Source: Basidiobolus meristosporus CBS 931.73 (Eukaryota > Basidiobolomycota > Basidiobolomycetes > Basidiobolales > Basidiobolaceae). From it: a stretch of 64,000 bases of DNA. The stretch covers positions 1 through 64,000 of the forward strand of contig MCFE01000009.1 of the NCBI GenBank assembly GCA_002104905.1, in the 5' to 3' direction. Position 1 is the stretch's first letter; every line of letters starts with the position of its first letter. The position numbers were made by a program, and so were the translations under genes. The notes beneath the pieces were generated by a model. It did not search any database. It saw nothing but the letters and a program-made list of their open reading frames with translations, and was not told the origin of the DNA. Shown here in pieces: positions 54,006-64,000 of this stretch.

Positions 54006-54882
54006 AATTATTGAGATGTTCCCATCAAAAGGCCGTCACAAAGTCAATATCTTGTGAGAAAGAGGTACTGATATTGTCAGGACACCATCCAGAGACCGTT
54101 AAAAATAATTGCACCCATATTTCACAAAAAACCTGGTCAAAATTTTTCATCACAACAATGTATAAGTGGCTTTTGAATGGTTCCTGGCCAATTTGCTCAC
54201 TTTCTGATCCCAGACACTCTATTGCCTCCCTTGTTGGTGTGAATTGATTGGCTATTGCCTCTTTTTCACACTCCTTGCTTCCTGACTCAACCATTTCTCT
54301 TACTTTTCACGCATACAAATTGATTCATTTCCATTGAAACTTCAGTAGTACCTCAATTGCCAATTGTATTGACCAATACAAGTCTCTATACCCTACACTA
54401 ACATTAAGCCCAACCCTACACTCAACAAGTAGCTCCATTAAAATCCACCACTCCATAAGTATATCTGCTGAATTGCTCTGGTTCCACAACTTTGGTAGGA
54501 ACCCAACAGCTTTATGCCACTGTTCTTTCACTGGTTCTCACATGTCCTGGTCTTCAGCCAGCACTGCAGGGTCTAGCTCCTCATCTGCCAGTCTTTGCAA
54601 TAAATCCTTGCAATATTCCAGTGCATTTTCTTGAGCACTGCTCTTAAAGAAGTGCTGCAACCTCTTGGCATGCATATTAATGTTCCAAAACTCCACTGAA
54701 GGCATTGTGATAGTCTTTTGAGCTCTTGACATTGTAGCCTTGTCTGTCAGTGGGATCTCCACTCTGTCAACAATGAAGGCTGTGGAAGCTGTGGTAGAAA
54801 GATTGCCTTTTTCAGCAAACTCATCTACCTTGCTGGAGTGTAGCTCAACTGGCTGTGCTTCCAACCCTTGTGAAAACAGCAC
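54006..54882 (-). pseudogene. Accessory gene C-terminal domain (copy C, 3' part)
   Basis: Minus-strand block matching copy A's C-terminal domain: GLEAQPVELHSSKVDEFAE, NLSTTASTAFIVDRVEIPLT, LQHFFKSSAQENALEYCKDL and QWHKAVGFLPKLWNQS, followed by ECRVGLNVSVGYRDLYWSIQ and LAIEVLLKFQWK. A single stop after AEDQDM and further stops downstream break it. With copia element 2 removed it follows the 59.6-61.1 kb part of the gene in the same orientation, so I treat it as the 3' part of copy C. This downstream domain with VGLNVSVGYRDLYWSIQLAI may be the most conserved piece of the unknown protein. Confidence 0.7.
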
Positions 54883-54933
54883 TTAATGATTTATTGAATG
54901 TAAAAGTAGTATTTTAATGGAGTAACTTATTGA
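54883..54933. repeat. LTR scrap at left edge of copia element 2
   Basis: A short piece of internal LTR sequence (CACTTAATGATTTATTGAAT, then GTAAAAGTAGTATT) is fused to TTAATGGAGTAACTTATTGA, which is accessory-gene sequence identical to the flank of the solo LTR at 41910 read in reverse. It is a recombination scar. Confidence 0.75.
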
Positions 54934-55282
54934 TGTTATAAGAGTCTTGGAGATATTGGAAGTGACTTGGAGAACAAGTAGTTTATGCAGTTTTCACTTA
55001 ATGAAATATTGAATGTAAAAGTAGTGTTTATACTTTCACCTGGTCTTGACATAACAAACACGTAGAATAGGTTAAGGAGGGCCCCAAGAACATGTGTGTA
55101 AAGTTTGGGGCTGTTTGGACAACTTTGAGAATTTTCATGTTCTGGGTACCTGGTATTTTGGTGAAAATATTCTAAGTAAATCCCAACAAGGAATTTGGTC
55201 AGTATTCTCTGGGATTTGAGGGTAATGCTCTAAGTGACTAAGTTAGGCAAATATATAGGTGGAATTACAAATTCTTACAATA
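54934..55282 (-). repeat. 3' LTR of copia element 2
   Basis: 349-bp LTR, TGTTATAAGAG to TTCTTACAATA. The final bases deviate from the family's ACAACA end, so its terminus is mutated. Confidence 0.9.
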
Positions 55283-55293
55283 CTCCCACTCAG

Positions 55294-58200
55294 CTAAATG
55301 TTCATACTGACTAGTCCTAATTTTGACCTAAGATATTCAAACTTGTCTCTAGGTAATGGTTTGGTAGATATGTCTGCAATCATTTCATCTGCAGGACAGT
55401 AAACTAAGCTAACTAAGTTATTCTCTATAGCTTCACATATGAAATGATGTCTAATATCTATGTGCTTGGTTCTAGCATGAAAAGTTGGATTTCTACCTAA
55501 TTGTATACATCCTTGATTATCTTGAAATAAAGTAATAGGCGTTTTTTAACATAAGCCTGAATCTGTAAAAGGTTTTCTTAACCACATTGCTTCTTTTGTA
55601 GCTTCACAGGCTGCCATATACTCTGCCTCTGTGGTGGAAAGTGCTATGGTTGGTTGCTTTCTTGAATTCCATAAAATTGCTCCTTTACAGTAAAGAAATG
55701 TGTATCCTGTGGTGGATCTTCTGTCTTCCAAATTTGGTCCCCAATCAGCATCAGAGTATCCCACAAGATCCTGTTCTGAATCCTTATAAGTGTATCTTAA
55801 GCAGATATCAGCAGTTCCTTTTAGGTATCTAAAAATCTGCTTAACTGCTGCAATATGATCAGATCCATAGTTCTGATTATGCTGGCTGACAGCTCCCACT
55901 GAATATGAGATATCTGGACGTGTTCCAAGCATGATATACATCAGACTGCCGACCATAGATTGATAAGGAAAGTCAGGGTTTTCAGATGGCACCAAGCTCT
56001 CTTGATTAGGTTAAATTTTGATCAAGTTAAGGTTTGTATCCATTGGGGTAGCTGCCGGTTTACAGTCTTCCATTTGGTACTTCTTTAGTATATCTTGAAT
56101 ATACTTGGATTGGCTTAGTGTGATAGTTGGGTACTTCTGTCTATTGAGAACTTAATCCCTAAGTAGTAACTAAGTTCTCATAGATTGGACATCTTGAACT
56201 CCTTAGATAGGCTGGATTTAGTCTCTTCCAATGTTTCTAGGTTATTGGCATCTATAATAAGATCATCCACATATAGAGCTAATAGAACTGGATTTGCTCT
56301 ATCTGGCTTATAGTATATACTATAGTCAGCATTACTTCTTTTGAAACTCAAAGATTCCAAATAAGAATCTATCTTGCAATTCCAGGCTCTTGGTGATTGT
56401 TTGAGACCACATAGTGACTTTTTAAGCTTGCAGACCAAATGGGGGTTATCTTGGTCAGCAAACCCATCAGGCTGGTTCATATACACATCCTCATCAAGTT
56501 CTCCATTCAAAAATGCAGTTTTTACATCCATTTGATAAATAAAAAACTTATATTTGGCTGCAATAGCCAATATTAATATGATGGAATTAAAGTTGGCTAC
56601 CAGTGCAAAGGTCTCAGTATAGTCAAGTCCTTTTGTTTGAGAGTATCCTTTGGCTACAAGTCTTGCTTTGTATCTTTCAATTGTACCATCAGCCTTGTAT
56701 TTTCTCTTGAAGACCCATCTGCATCCAATTGATTTTTGGTTGATTGGTTATTTGACCAAGTTCCAAGTTTGATTTTCCATTAGGGCCTGATAATCCTCAG
56801 TCATTGCAGATCCCCAAAACTTTGTCTGAGGGCTATTTAGGGCCTCTTTTACCGTCTGGGGTTCATCAATATGGACTGAATAGGCATAGGCTAAGTTTGT
56901 ACCCTCATTGATATAGTAATTTGGGCTATTTCTTGCCTGATTGGATCTCTGGGCATTTGATACTGGAATGATCACTTCTGGGATATTCCTGGGCACTGAT
57001 TCTGGCTGAACCATGGTTGTAGAGTCCTCTGGAGTGAAAAAGATTTCATTGTTTTGCTCTGATTCAATCCTGACAATTGGTGGATTTGAGATCAAATTTT
57101 CTTCATTATCTAATGTCATTTTTTGAGAATATTTTGAATTTTCATCAAACAACACATCCCTGGACTTGATCAGCTTCTTTACTTTGGTATTGTAGGGTCT
57201 GTATGCCTTACTCTCATTGCAGTAGCCCAAAAATATGCATTTTAGACTTCTTGGCTCAAATTTTGACTGATTTTGGGCCAGTTTTTTGGCATATGCTGTA
57301 CACCCAAATATTCTTAGATGTTCTGCACTTGGTCTGTATCCATACCATGCTTCAAGTGGGGTAGATTCACAAAGTATTCCGTTATAACTCCTATTTTTAA
57401 GGTATGCAGCAGTGGCAACTGATTCCGCCCAAAAATCATAGGATAATTTTTGATCATGGATCATAGATCTTGCCATATCAATTATTGATCTATTAGCACA
57501 TTCTGCTACTCCATTTTGCTGTGGGGAGTATGGTACAGCAGTCGCTTGCTTTATCCCATGAATTTTGCAGAAGTGGATGCATAGTTTTGAGGTATATCCT
57601 CCACCATTGTCAGAGCGTATTTTCTTGATTTTTTCACCTATTTCTCTCTTCACCATGGCTTTAAACTCCCTGAACTTAGTCACATCTTCTTCCTTTCTCT
57701 CCATGAAGTAGACCCATGTGTATCTTGTATAATCATCAATAAAGGTGATTAATTACTTCATCCCGCCTAAGGATAAATTTTGCATAGGTCCACACAGATC
57801 TGAGTGAATTAGATCTAATTTTTCCTTAGTTTTGATTAACCCTCAGCTCTTGAATGGTTGTTGGGCTTGCTTCCCATATATGAAGTCTTCACAGTGCTCC
57901 AAATTAGCTGGGGGATCAATTTTCACTCCAGAAATTAGCTGATCTTTGATCATTTTACGCAAATAATCAAAATTGATGTGCCCAATTCTACTGTGCCAAA
58001 GCATTGGTGTTGCTTCATTTAAGTTACTTATATTGGCTTCCAGATATGATGGAATATAAGTCAACTTGTATAGATTTTGATCTCTGATGCCCAAAGCAAT
58101 ATGGGCACCATTTTGATCAGTGATCCTGCATCCAGAATTATCAAAACTGAAACTGAGTCCTTCTGCTGCAGCCTTGCTTACAGAGAGTAGGTTCTTGGCA

Positions 58201-59264
58201 ATCTCTGGTATATAGAGTACTTCTTTAAAGGTCAGTGTATGGCTTCCATCACTGCTTCTAAGGTTTACTTGGATAGTTTCTTCTCCCACTGCATTAAGTG
58301 TTCTATTGTCACACATGAAAACCTTCCTAATTGGAATTTCTTGATATTGCATAAAAAGTTCTTTTTGGTGTGTAAAGTGTTGAGATGCTCCCAAGTCAAT
58401 ATACCGCATCTGAGAATCCTTGTTTGCGGTCATATTTAGTGCAGATATGAATAGTCTATCTTCAGTTGCTGCAGCATATCCATATTGAGGCTTCTTTTTC
58501 TGATTATCTTTCTTTTTGAGACACCGGTCTGATGTGTGTCCTTTCCTTTTGCAGTAGTTGCAAAATAGGTTGCTGTTGCCTCTGTAGGGTCTTGGGTACC
58601 TTCTTTGTTGGTTATCATTGCTTATTAAAGCATTTTCTTCTTCCTTCTTATTGGCGCTGGATTTTCTTAATTCTTCATCCAGGAGCCTTCCATATACATA
58701 ATTTAAGGTCAAATCTTCAGTTCTGGACTCTAAGGCTGATACAAGGCCCTGAAACTTGTCTGTCAGGCTATTCAAGACAGTAACTATCACATCTTCATCA
58801 GTGGTTGGTATACCCACAGATTCCATCTCATCTACCAGCAGGGTAATTCTGTTAATTAGATTTTTCATTTCTTCTCCTGGCAGCATCTTTGCAGTAAAGA
58901 ATTTTTGTCTCAGATACATTTTCTTAGCAGCTGAACATGACTGGTAGGTGTCTTCTAATGCCTTCCAGGTATTCTTTGCCGTTTTTGCTCTTGAGCATTG
59001 AATTAGCAATTTGTCTTTAACATTAAGGCAAATGCAGTTAAAGGCACTTTGTTCTTTCTTTTGGTACATTGAGGTTTCCTCTCCCACATTTTTAGGAGGG
59101 CATTCTTCTCCCATGACAATAACTCAAAGGCCTCTTTCTTGTAGCAGCATCTTCATTTTCACCTTCCACACTTGGTAGTTAGATCCATCCAACTTTTCAG
59201 CAGAGGGGAAAATTCCAGTAATAGCAGTAGTAGACATTGGAGAGAGTGACAGCTTGGGGCTCAT
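55294..59264 (-). pseudogene. copia Gag-Pol remnant, element 2
   Basis: Same gene as in element 1 but broken by several stops and frameshifts into segments at about 59264-59124, 59114-57843, 57704-56748, 56570-56178 and 55995-55546. All domains are still recognisable: Gag, zinc knuckle CNYCKRKGHTSDRC, a protease site altered to YIDLGASQHF (Ser of DSG replaced by Leu), integrase, reverse transcriptase with LALYVDDLI, and RNase H. The stop found in element 1 integrase is absent here, while others are present, so the two copies decayed independently. Confidence 0.92.
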
Positions 59265-59268
59265 AGCC

Positions 59269-59617
59269 TGTTGTAAGAGTCTTGGAGATATTGGAAGTGA
59301 TTTGGAGAACAAGTAGATTATGTGGTTCTCACTTAATGATTTATTGAATGTAAAAGTAGTATTTATACTTTTACATGGTCTTGGCATAACAACAATGTAG
59401 AATAGGCTAAGGAAGGTCTCAAAAACATGTGTGCAAAGTTTGGGGCTGTTTGGACAACTTTGACAATTTTCATGTTCTGGGTACCTGGTATTTTGGTGAA
59501 AATATTCTAAGTAGATCCTGACAAGGAATTTGGTCAGTATTCTCTAGGATTTGAGGGTAATGATCTAAGTGACTAAGTTAGGTGAATATTTGGGTGGAAT
59601 TACAAATTTTTACAACA
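59269..59617 (-). repeat. 5' LTR of copia element 2
   Basis: 349-bp LTR, followed on the minus strand by the primer-binding site GGCTATGAGCCCCAAGCTG, a mutated version of that of element 1 which keeps the ATG. Confidence 0.9.
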
Positions 59618-61060
59618 GCAAGAACTGCAGTTTTTTTTGCTTGCCTCCTTGTCTCAGGCTTAGGTAGACATTTTTCCCTTTACCTTTTCCTTTATCACTG
59701 CCAGGTCTTTCACTGCTGCTTTGTCTGAGTGCTTCTTGTAAGAGCTACATTTTCTCCTGAATACATTCTGCTCTGACACATCTATTTTGGCCCGCTTGTT
59801 CCTTGCTGGCACTCTTCTGGCAACCTGACATTTCTTTTCAGCTTGTTTTGAGCTCTCAACTGTAGTTGTTACCGGCTCCTGTAAAAGCAGCTAGTTTTTA
59901 TCACTGCCAGGTCCTTCACTATTACTTTGAATGGGTGCTTCTTGAGTGGTACTGCACTTTTTCCTTGATAAATGTTGTGCTGGTTCATCCATGTCTGCCT
60001 GCTTGTCCTTAATTGGTACTCTTCCAGCTGCCTGACATCTCTTTGACGCTTATCTGGAGCTTTTAGCCCTGTTTGAAATGGGCTCTTGAGGAAGCCGCTG
60101 GTTTTTAGCCATGGCACCCTTGTTCTTCTGCCTTTGATAGTTTCTGCCATTCTTAAGATACTTTCTTAGCCTACCAATGCTGGCCCAAAATCTGTTTGCC
60201 TGCTTGAATCCAGGATAATACTCATGGAACAACTCAAGTGCATTCTGCTTTGCCTTGAGTTCCTGATGGTCCCATGGTATGCCAGCCTTAAGGTGATGGT
60301 GTGCTAGACTTCTGATGGCCTGTTGTATATTAGCCTACTCTTCATCATTGCACTTATCAGCTTTACAGATCTTCAATGTCTTTTGATTTTTAGGCTTTGG
60401 TATAAACACCACATTGTCTCCCTCTCACGCTGTGATAGGTTTTTCTGTGGGCTTTATCTTTGGGCATTGTTGTTGTGCTTCAAAGACTATATGGTGTTCC
60501 TCTGCTGTTGCATTGGGAAATGGCTCAATTCTTGGCTGTGATATTGAGCTACATGAGTTCCTTCCTTGCAGCAAAGATACTGCTTTCTCTACCTGCAATA
60601 TTGATTACTATACACATATTATCTGCTCATCCTGTTTCTGGACTACTTCCTGACTTCTCTGGGCCATTGCATCTATCCTATCAGCCTCTGCACCTAATTG
60701 CTTCATTAATGCTTTGGTATGAGCTGACAACATACTTGCTGATATGGGTGGTGGTGATATTATCATGGCCATTTGCTGATCTTCAACTGAGGGTACTGCG
60801 TTTGCTACATACTCATCTGCCTGAGCATAACATTCAGCTTGTGGCTCTGCAGAGGTTCTCAATTGTCTACTTGACTGAGAGCCTGAGGAGTCCGCATTAT
60901 TACCTTCAATGGACACACTGTCCACAGGGCCTTTTTTGGATGTAGCCCTGCTTGTTGCACTGAATATCAAAGCAAGCTGTTGTCCAACTGTTCTTCTGTT
61001 GCCATCAGTGGTGGGGTTTGGTTGAGAACCGGACAACTTTGCTTTATTTTTTGGCGGCAT
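59618..61060 (-). pseudogene. Accessory gene of CACTA element, copy C, 5' part
   Basis: The best-preserved N-terminus of the unknown second gene: a 150-codon open stretch from 61060, MPPKNKAKLSGSQPNPTTDG, RTVGQQLALIFSATSRATSK, then an acidic region and SAHTKALMKQLGAEADRIDA with a likely short coiled coil to QEVVQKQDEQI. Further 3' are KNQKTLKICKADKCNDEE, AGIPWDHQELKAKQNALELF, GFKQANRFWASIGRLRKYLK and tandem units of about 207 bp beginning near 60093 and 59886 (QRLPQEPISNRAK, LLLQEPVTTTVES). Copia element 2 then interrupts it; the C-terminal domain lies at 54.0-54.9 kb. Stops near 60.6 and 60.05 kb show decay unless introns remove them. Basic start and Gln/Lys/Ser-rich repeats suggest a DNA- or chromatin-binding role like CACTA TnpA proteins, but this is only analogy. 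Confidence 0.75.
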
Positions 61061-61282
61061 ATATATGGAAGTGAGTCAAACCAAAGGGGAAATAGTGTTA
61101 CATATACATGTGTATGTGGTGCCACAACTTTATTTATAATGCTAACTATGGCAGGTCACCATTGAATCTTACATTCATGTAGGTGCAATGTCTCAAATAT
61201 AAGACTGTCTTAAGTTTACATGAGCATTGACCAAAAAGTGATATAATAGCATTACGTTGTTGAAGGTCAAACTGTTTGCCCC
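61061..61282. promoter_or_regulatory. Divergent promoter of CACTA copy C
   Basis: About 220 bp between the accessory gene (minus) and the transposase (plus), conserved with copy B. It is AT-rich with several TATA-like stretches (about 61070, 61125). Confidence 0.65.
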
Positions 61283-64000
61283 ATGGACAAGACTACTTTG
61301 ACTCAACATTGTAAAAGAAGAGAAAAAAGACCATGTGGCTATTGTCACAAGCCTCTCAGCCATAATGCATGCAGAGAGCATAGGAAGTATTACAAGGATC
61401 ATGGCCAGTGCTTTGCCACCCAAGTCATATTTGACCATTCATTGGTCACTATTGAACCAACATTATCTTGCCGGCCAGTTAATACTTCTATATTGGCACC
61501 TGGCCATCATTGTCACCTTGTGCAAATTGAGTCAGGTGAGTTTGTGATGCCTTTAGGCTCACCTCAGCCTTCTGAATATGGCACGCAGAGTGATAGCTCT
61601 GACAAAGAAGGTTCACTGATGGATTTTTGAGCCTATCTCCCCTAACAACAGTACCATGTATGAGCCCGGTTAAATCCCTATATGCAATGAGACAAAAGCC
61701 GTTGAAACAAATGGCTAGGATATTTTATGGAGCCAAGTGAGCCCAGTAATCCATTTACTGGTGAATGATGTAATGTTGTGGCTAGAAACGTGGTGTGTTT
61801 CCACTGGTATCAGTAATGGGGGCTTTGAGGATTTATTACTACTTCTTGCCAAAATCATACCAGGATGCAACTTACCATATACATGGTACAAGTGGACAAC
61901 CATCAAGCAGCTGGCTACATATGATCCAGAGACTGTCCTGATTGCAGCATGTGTTAACAGTTGCATGGCATTCACATCCAAAAATGGTACCATTGCAACA
62001 TGCCCAAATTGTCAGGAATCCACCACCATTGAGGGAAAACATTGTTCACACTATGGATATATTCCGGTCATACCCTATCTGAGGAAGCTGATGCAGTCCA
62101 ACAAATATTGGAAAGCTGTACAGTACTGCACTCAGTATCAAGCAAGTGCAAACATATCCAATATATTTGATGGCAAACATTACAAACAGCTAAGAAGCAA
62201 GGGCTACTTTGTAGGTATGTATGAGCTTGTCTTTGCTTTAGTACTTGATGGATTCTCATTAAACAAGTACTCTACCAGCAAATCCTGCAGGCCACTGATT
62301 CTTATCTATCTGAATCTGCCGCCCGTCTTACGGTATCAGAGCAATAATCTGATGGTAGTCTCACTGGTATCTGGGCCTAAATCACTGTCCAACCTGGATA
62401 GCTATCTGTATCCATTGCTGGATGAATTTTGAATGCTTTCCAGCAGGATATTGGTAAATGGCAATCATGTAGAAGCGCATATTATTATCTGCATTAGAGA
62501 TACCCCAGCCATCAGCAAGATAGCAGGTTTTTCTGGGCACAATGGATGGTATTGCTGTCAAATGTGTGAGATCCAGGGTATTTACTCCATAACTCACACA
62601 CATTATTATTACCCAGACACCAACACTTAAAACATCATCTTTCCACAGGGAGAACATACAGAAGTAAGCAATCAATTACAGCAAAGTTGGCAAGCTATAA
62701 GTCATTGGCTGGAATATGGAATCAATTGAAAACCAGAGATACTTAACATAGAGGGTATCTGTTGGAGCAAAAGCTTTTGACTGGGAGAAATGCATTTGCT
62801 TTTCACCAATATCCCAATACTGATGACCAAGTTGTACATGTGGCATTTCAAGTAAAATGAGCCCTTTGAGATACAGGAAAAATTTGAAACATATTGGCAA
62901 GATGTTACAGAGTATCCGCAACCTTAAGTACTTCTCACAGGCTCCAATCAGCATTCATATGCATATGCAACAATGCAAATGCAAAGACTGGATGAACTGG
63001 ATATGTATTTATTCAAGTGGTGTTCTGAAGCCATTCCTACCAAGAGTACATTGGAAGCATTGGGAGTCATATGTGAAGATTGTAGGAATATTTATCCAGA
63101 AGCGGATCACCAATGCCAATTTGACATATTTACAGCTGTTGTGTGAGGAGTTTGTGACAGGATTTGAGCAGTTATACTACAAACATAAAGCTGAATGTGT
63201 AGATCTCTGCCACTACTGTATCCATTCTCTACTCCATCTTGCACAGTGTGTGGAGAGTATTGGGCCTTGCTTCACCTTTTGGGAGTTTCCTATGGAGCAG
63301 ATGTGTGGGGAGATAGGAAGACAAGTCAAGTTGCAGGTACTACCATATCCCAATTCCATCAAGAATATTACCTTCAATTCTGTCATGGATGTGATGAGTT
63401 GGCACATGGAGTACAGCCTGAAAGAGTTGGAAAATACTGAAGACAAATGTGCATGTGGAGAGACCTATGCCTATAGCATTAAGAAGCTAAGCAGCCCCAA
63501 TGCGTGGGTAATCAGTTAAGTAATGCAAAGTTGGGTTGGGTGCAACAAGCCGCTAATTTTTATCAGGAAAACTCCACCAAGATATGCTGGATTTCTTGTG
63601 GTCACAAGCCAACTTCTACACCATTCAATACAGAATTCACACAAACAAAAGCCAGAGCACACCTATAAGGGGGACTAGAAGCCAGCAGGGAGAAGAAATA
63701 TATTGGCTAAATACCACAAAGTTCTTTGTCAATATTCTGGAGGTATTCATGGCAGAAGTGGCAACAACCAAGCATATGTTTGCAAGGTGTATATGCTACC
63801 TGCAGTACAAGGTATATGACAACTTTGCAAGTATCACACTGAAAGCCACAAAGTTGAGGTAATAGAAGTATGTCAATTGAGGCAGGTGTGCACGTTTGTA
63901 GAGGTTAGTAAGCAGGGGGCCATAGTCTTTTTTGATTCAAACTATATGTGGAATACCCAAGGTAGCAGTGGGTAAGCAAATAAAGAGGGGTGATTCTACA
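61283..64000 (+). pseudogene. Tnp2-family transposase, CACTA element copy C
   Basis: Plus-strand transposase running toward the window end. The start (61283) encodes a zinc-finger-like motif, RPCGYCHKPLSHNACREHRK. After a frame break the catalytic region follows at 61737-62630: CPNCQESTTIEGKHCSHYGY, FALVLDGFSLNKYSTSKSC, YLNLPPVLRYQSNNLMVVSL, GPKSLSNLDSYLYPLLDEF and AGFSGHNGWYCCQMCEIQG, the Tnp2 (PF02992) signature. A single TGA (62430-62432) replaces the Cys codon present in copy B. At 62857-63519 comes the C-terminal domain of CACTA transposases: LCEEFVTGFEQLYYKHKAEC, HSLLHLAQCVESIGPCFTFW, EFPMEQMCGEIGRQVK. A last block lies at 63584-63862. Stops between blocks could partly be introns, but the TGA in the conserved core means the copy is probably dead. 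Confidence 0.85.

Larger units (their letters stand above)
54934..59617 (-). mobile_element. Decayed, chimeric Ty1/copia element 2
   Basis: A 4,684-bp copia element of the same family as element 1, with LTRs 54934-55282 and 59269-59617 (349 bp each). Unlike element 1 the LTRs differ at many positions (for example TGTTATAAG against TGTTGTAAG, and GACATAACAAAC against GGCATAACAACA), and the flanks attga and gcaag do not match. The left LTR belongs to the subfamily of the solo LTR at 41580-41910 and shares its junction. The element therefore seems to be a recombinant of two insertions. It interrupts the accessory gene of CACTA copy C. Confidence 0.9.

Noticed and set aside
62433-62630. Separate small protein gene starting at 62433.
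   Set aside because: It is the continuation of the Tnp2 catalytic region after a single stop codon, as shown by the uninterrupted reading in copy B.

Overview
The window looks like a fungal nuclear genome segment, probably from an early-diverging (zygomycete-grade) lineage, although I cannot place the genus. The evidence is short GT-AG introns of roughly 50-75 bp, TTAGGG-type repeats, a set of conserved single-copy eukaryotic genes with fungal domain layouts, a spliceosomal U6 snRNA gene, and Ty1/copia and Tnp2-family (CACTA-type) transposons.

Region 1 (1-13 kb) is mixed accessory sequence. It holds a broken YcjY-like alpha/beta hydrolase with a missing catalytic core, an Hsp31/DJ-1-type glyoxalase, a solo copia LTR, a U6 snRNA with a TATA box (minus strand), a von Willebrand A-domain protein ending in two PPxY motifs, an intronless cation/proton antiporter and a multi-exon allantoate-permease-type MFS transporter. 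Several of these are intronless and of bacterial flavour.

Region 2 (13-40 kb) is a dense run of housekeeping genes, mostly for RNA synthesis, processing and export: symplekin/Pta1, RNA polymerase III subunit RPC3, an RRM+R3H RNA-binding protein, THO subunit THOC3/Tex1, ribosome-biogenesis factor ERB1/BOP1, RNA polymerase II subunit RPB7, exosome nuclease RRP6, an importin-alpha-like ARM protein, the ubiquitin-eS31 fusion, and kinetochore protein CENP-I/Mis6. For five of them (RPC3, the RRM+R3H gene, THOC3, ERB1, RPB7) I resolved a complete exon chain that stays in frame to a natural stop, and likewise for ubiquitin-eS31. Two of the bidirectional promoters here carry short telomere-type (TTAGGG/CCCTAA) tracts.

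Region 3 (40-64 kb) is a nested transposon graveyard. At least two copies of a two-gene CACTA-type element are present. Each has a Tnp2 transposase gene and, transcribed divergently from a roughly 210-bp spacer, a second gene of unknown function (MPPKNKAK... start) that encodes tandem repeats of about 69 residues. They are interrupted by a nearly intact 4.7-kb copia element (TSD ATTAC, LTRs differing at about 2 of 350 positions, one in-frame stop in integrase), a second decayed copia element, a solo LTR with an exact 74-bp internal duplication, and a 1.2-kb TG...CA-ended insertion of unknown type containing an array of AAAGGGG motifs. The copia primer-binding site matches the anticodon loop of initiator tRNA-Met and contains the Gag start codon. 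No host gene was recognised after about 40.15 kb.
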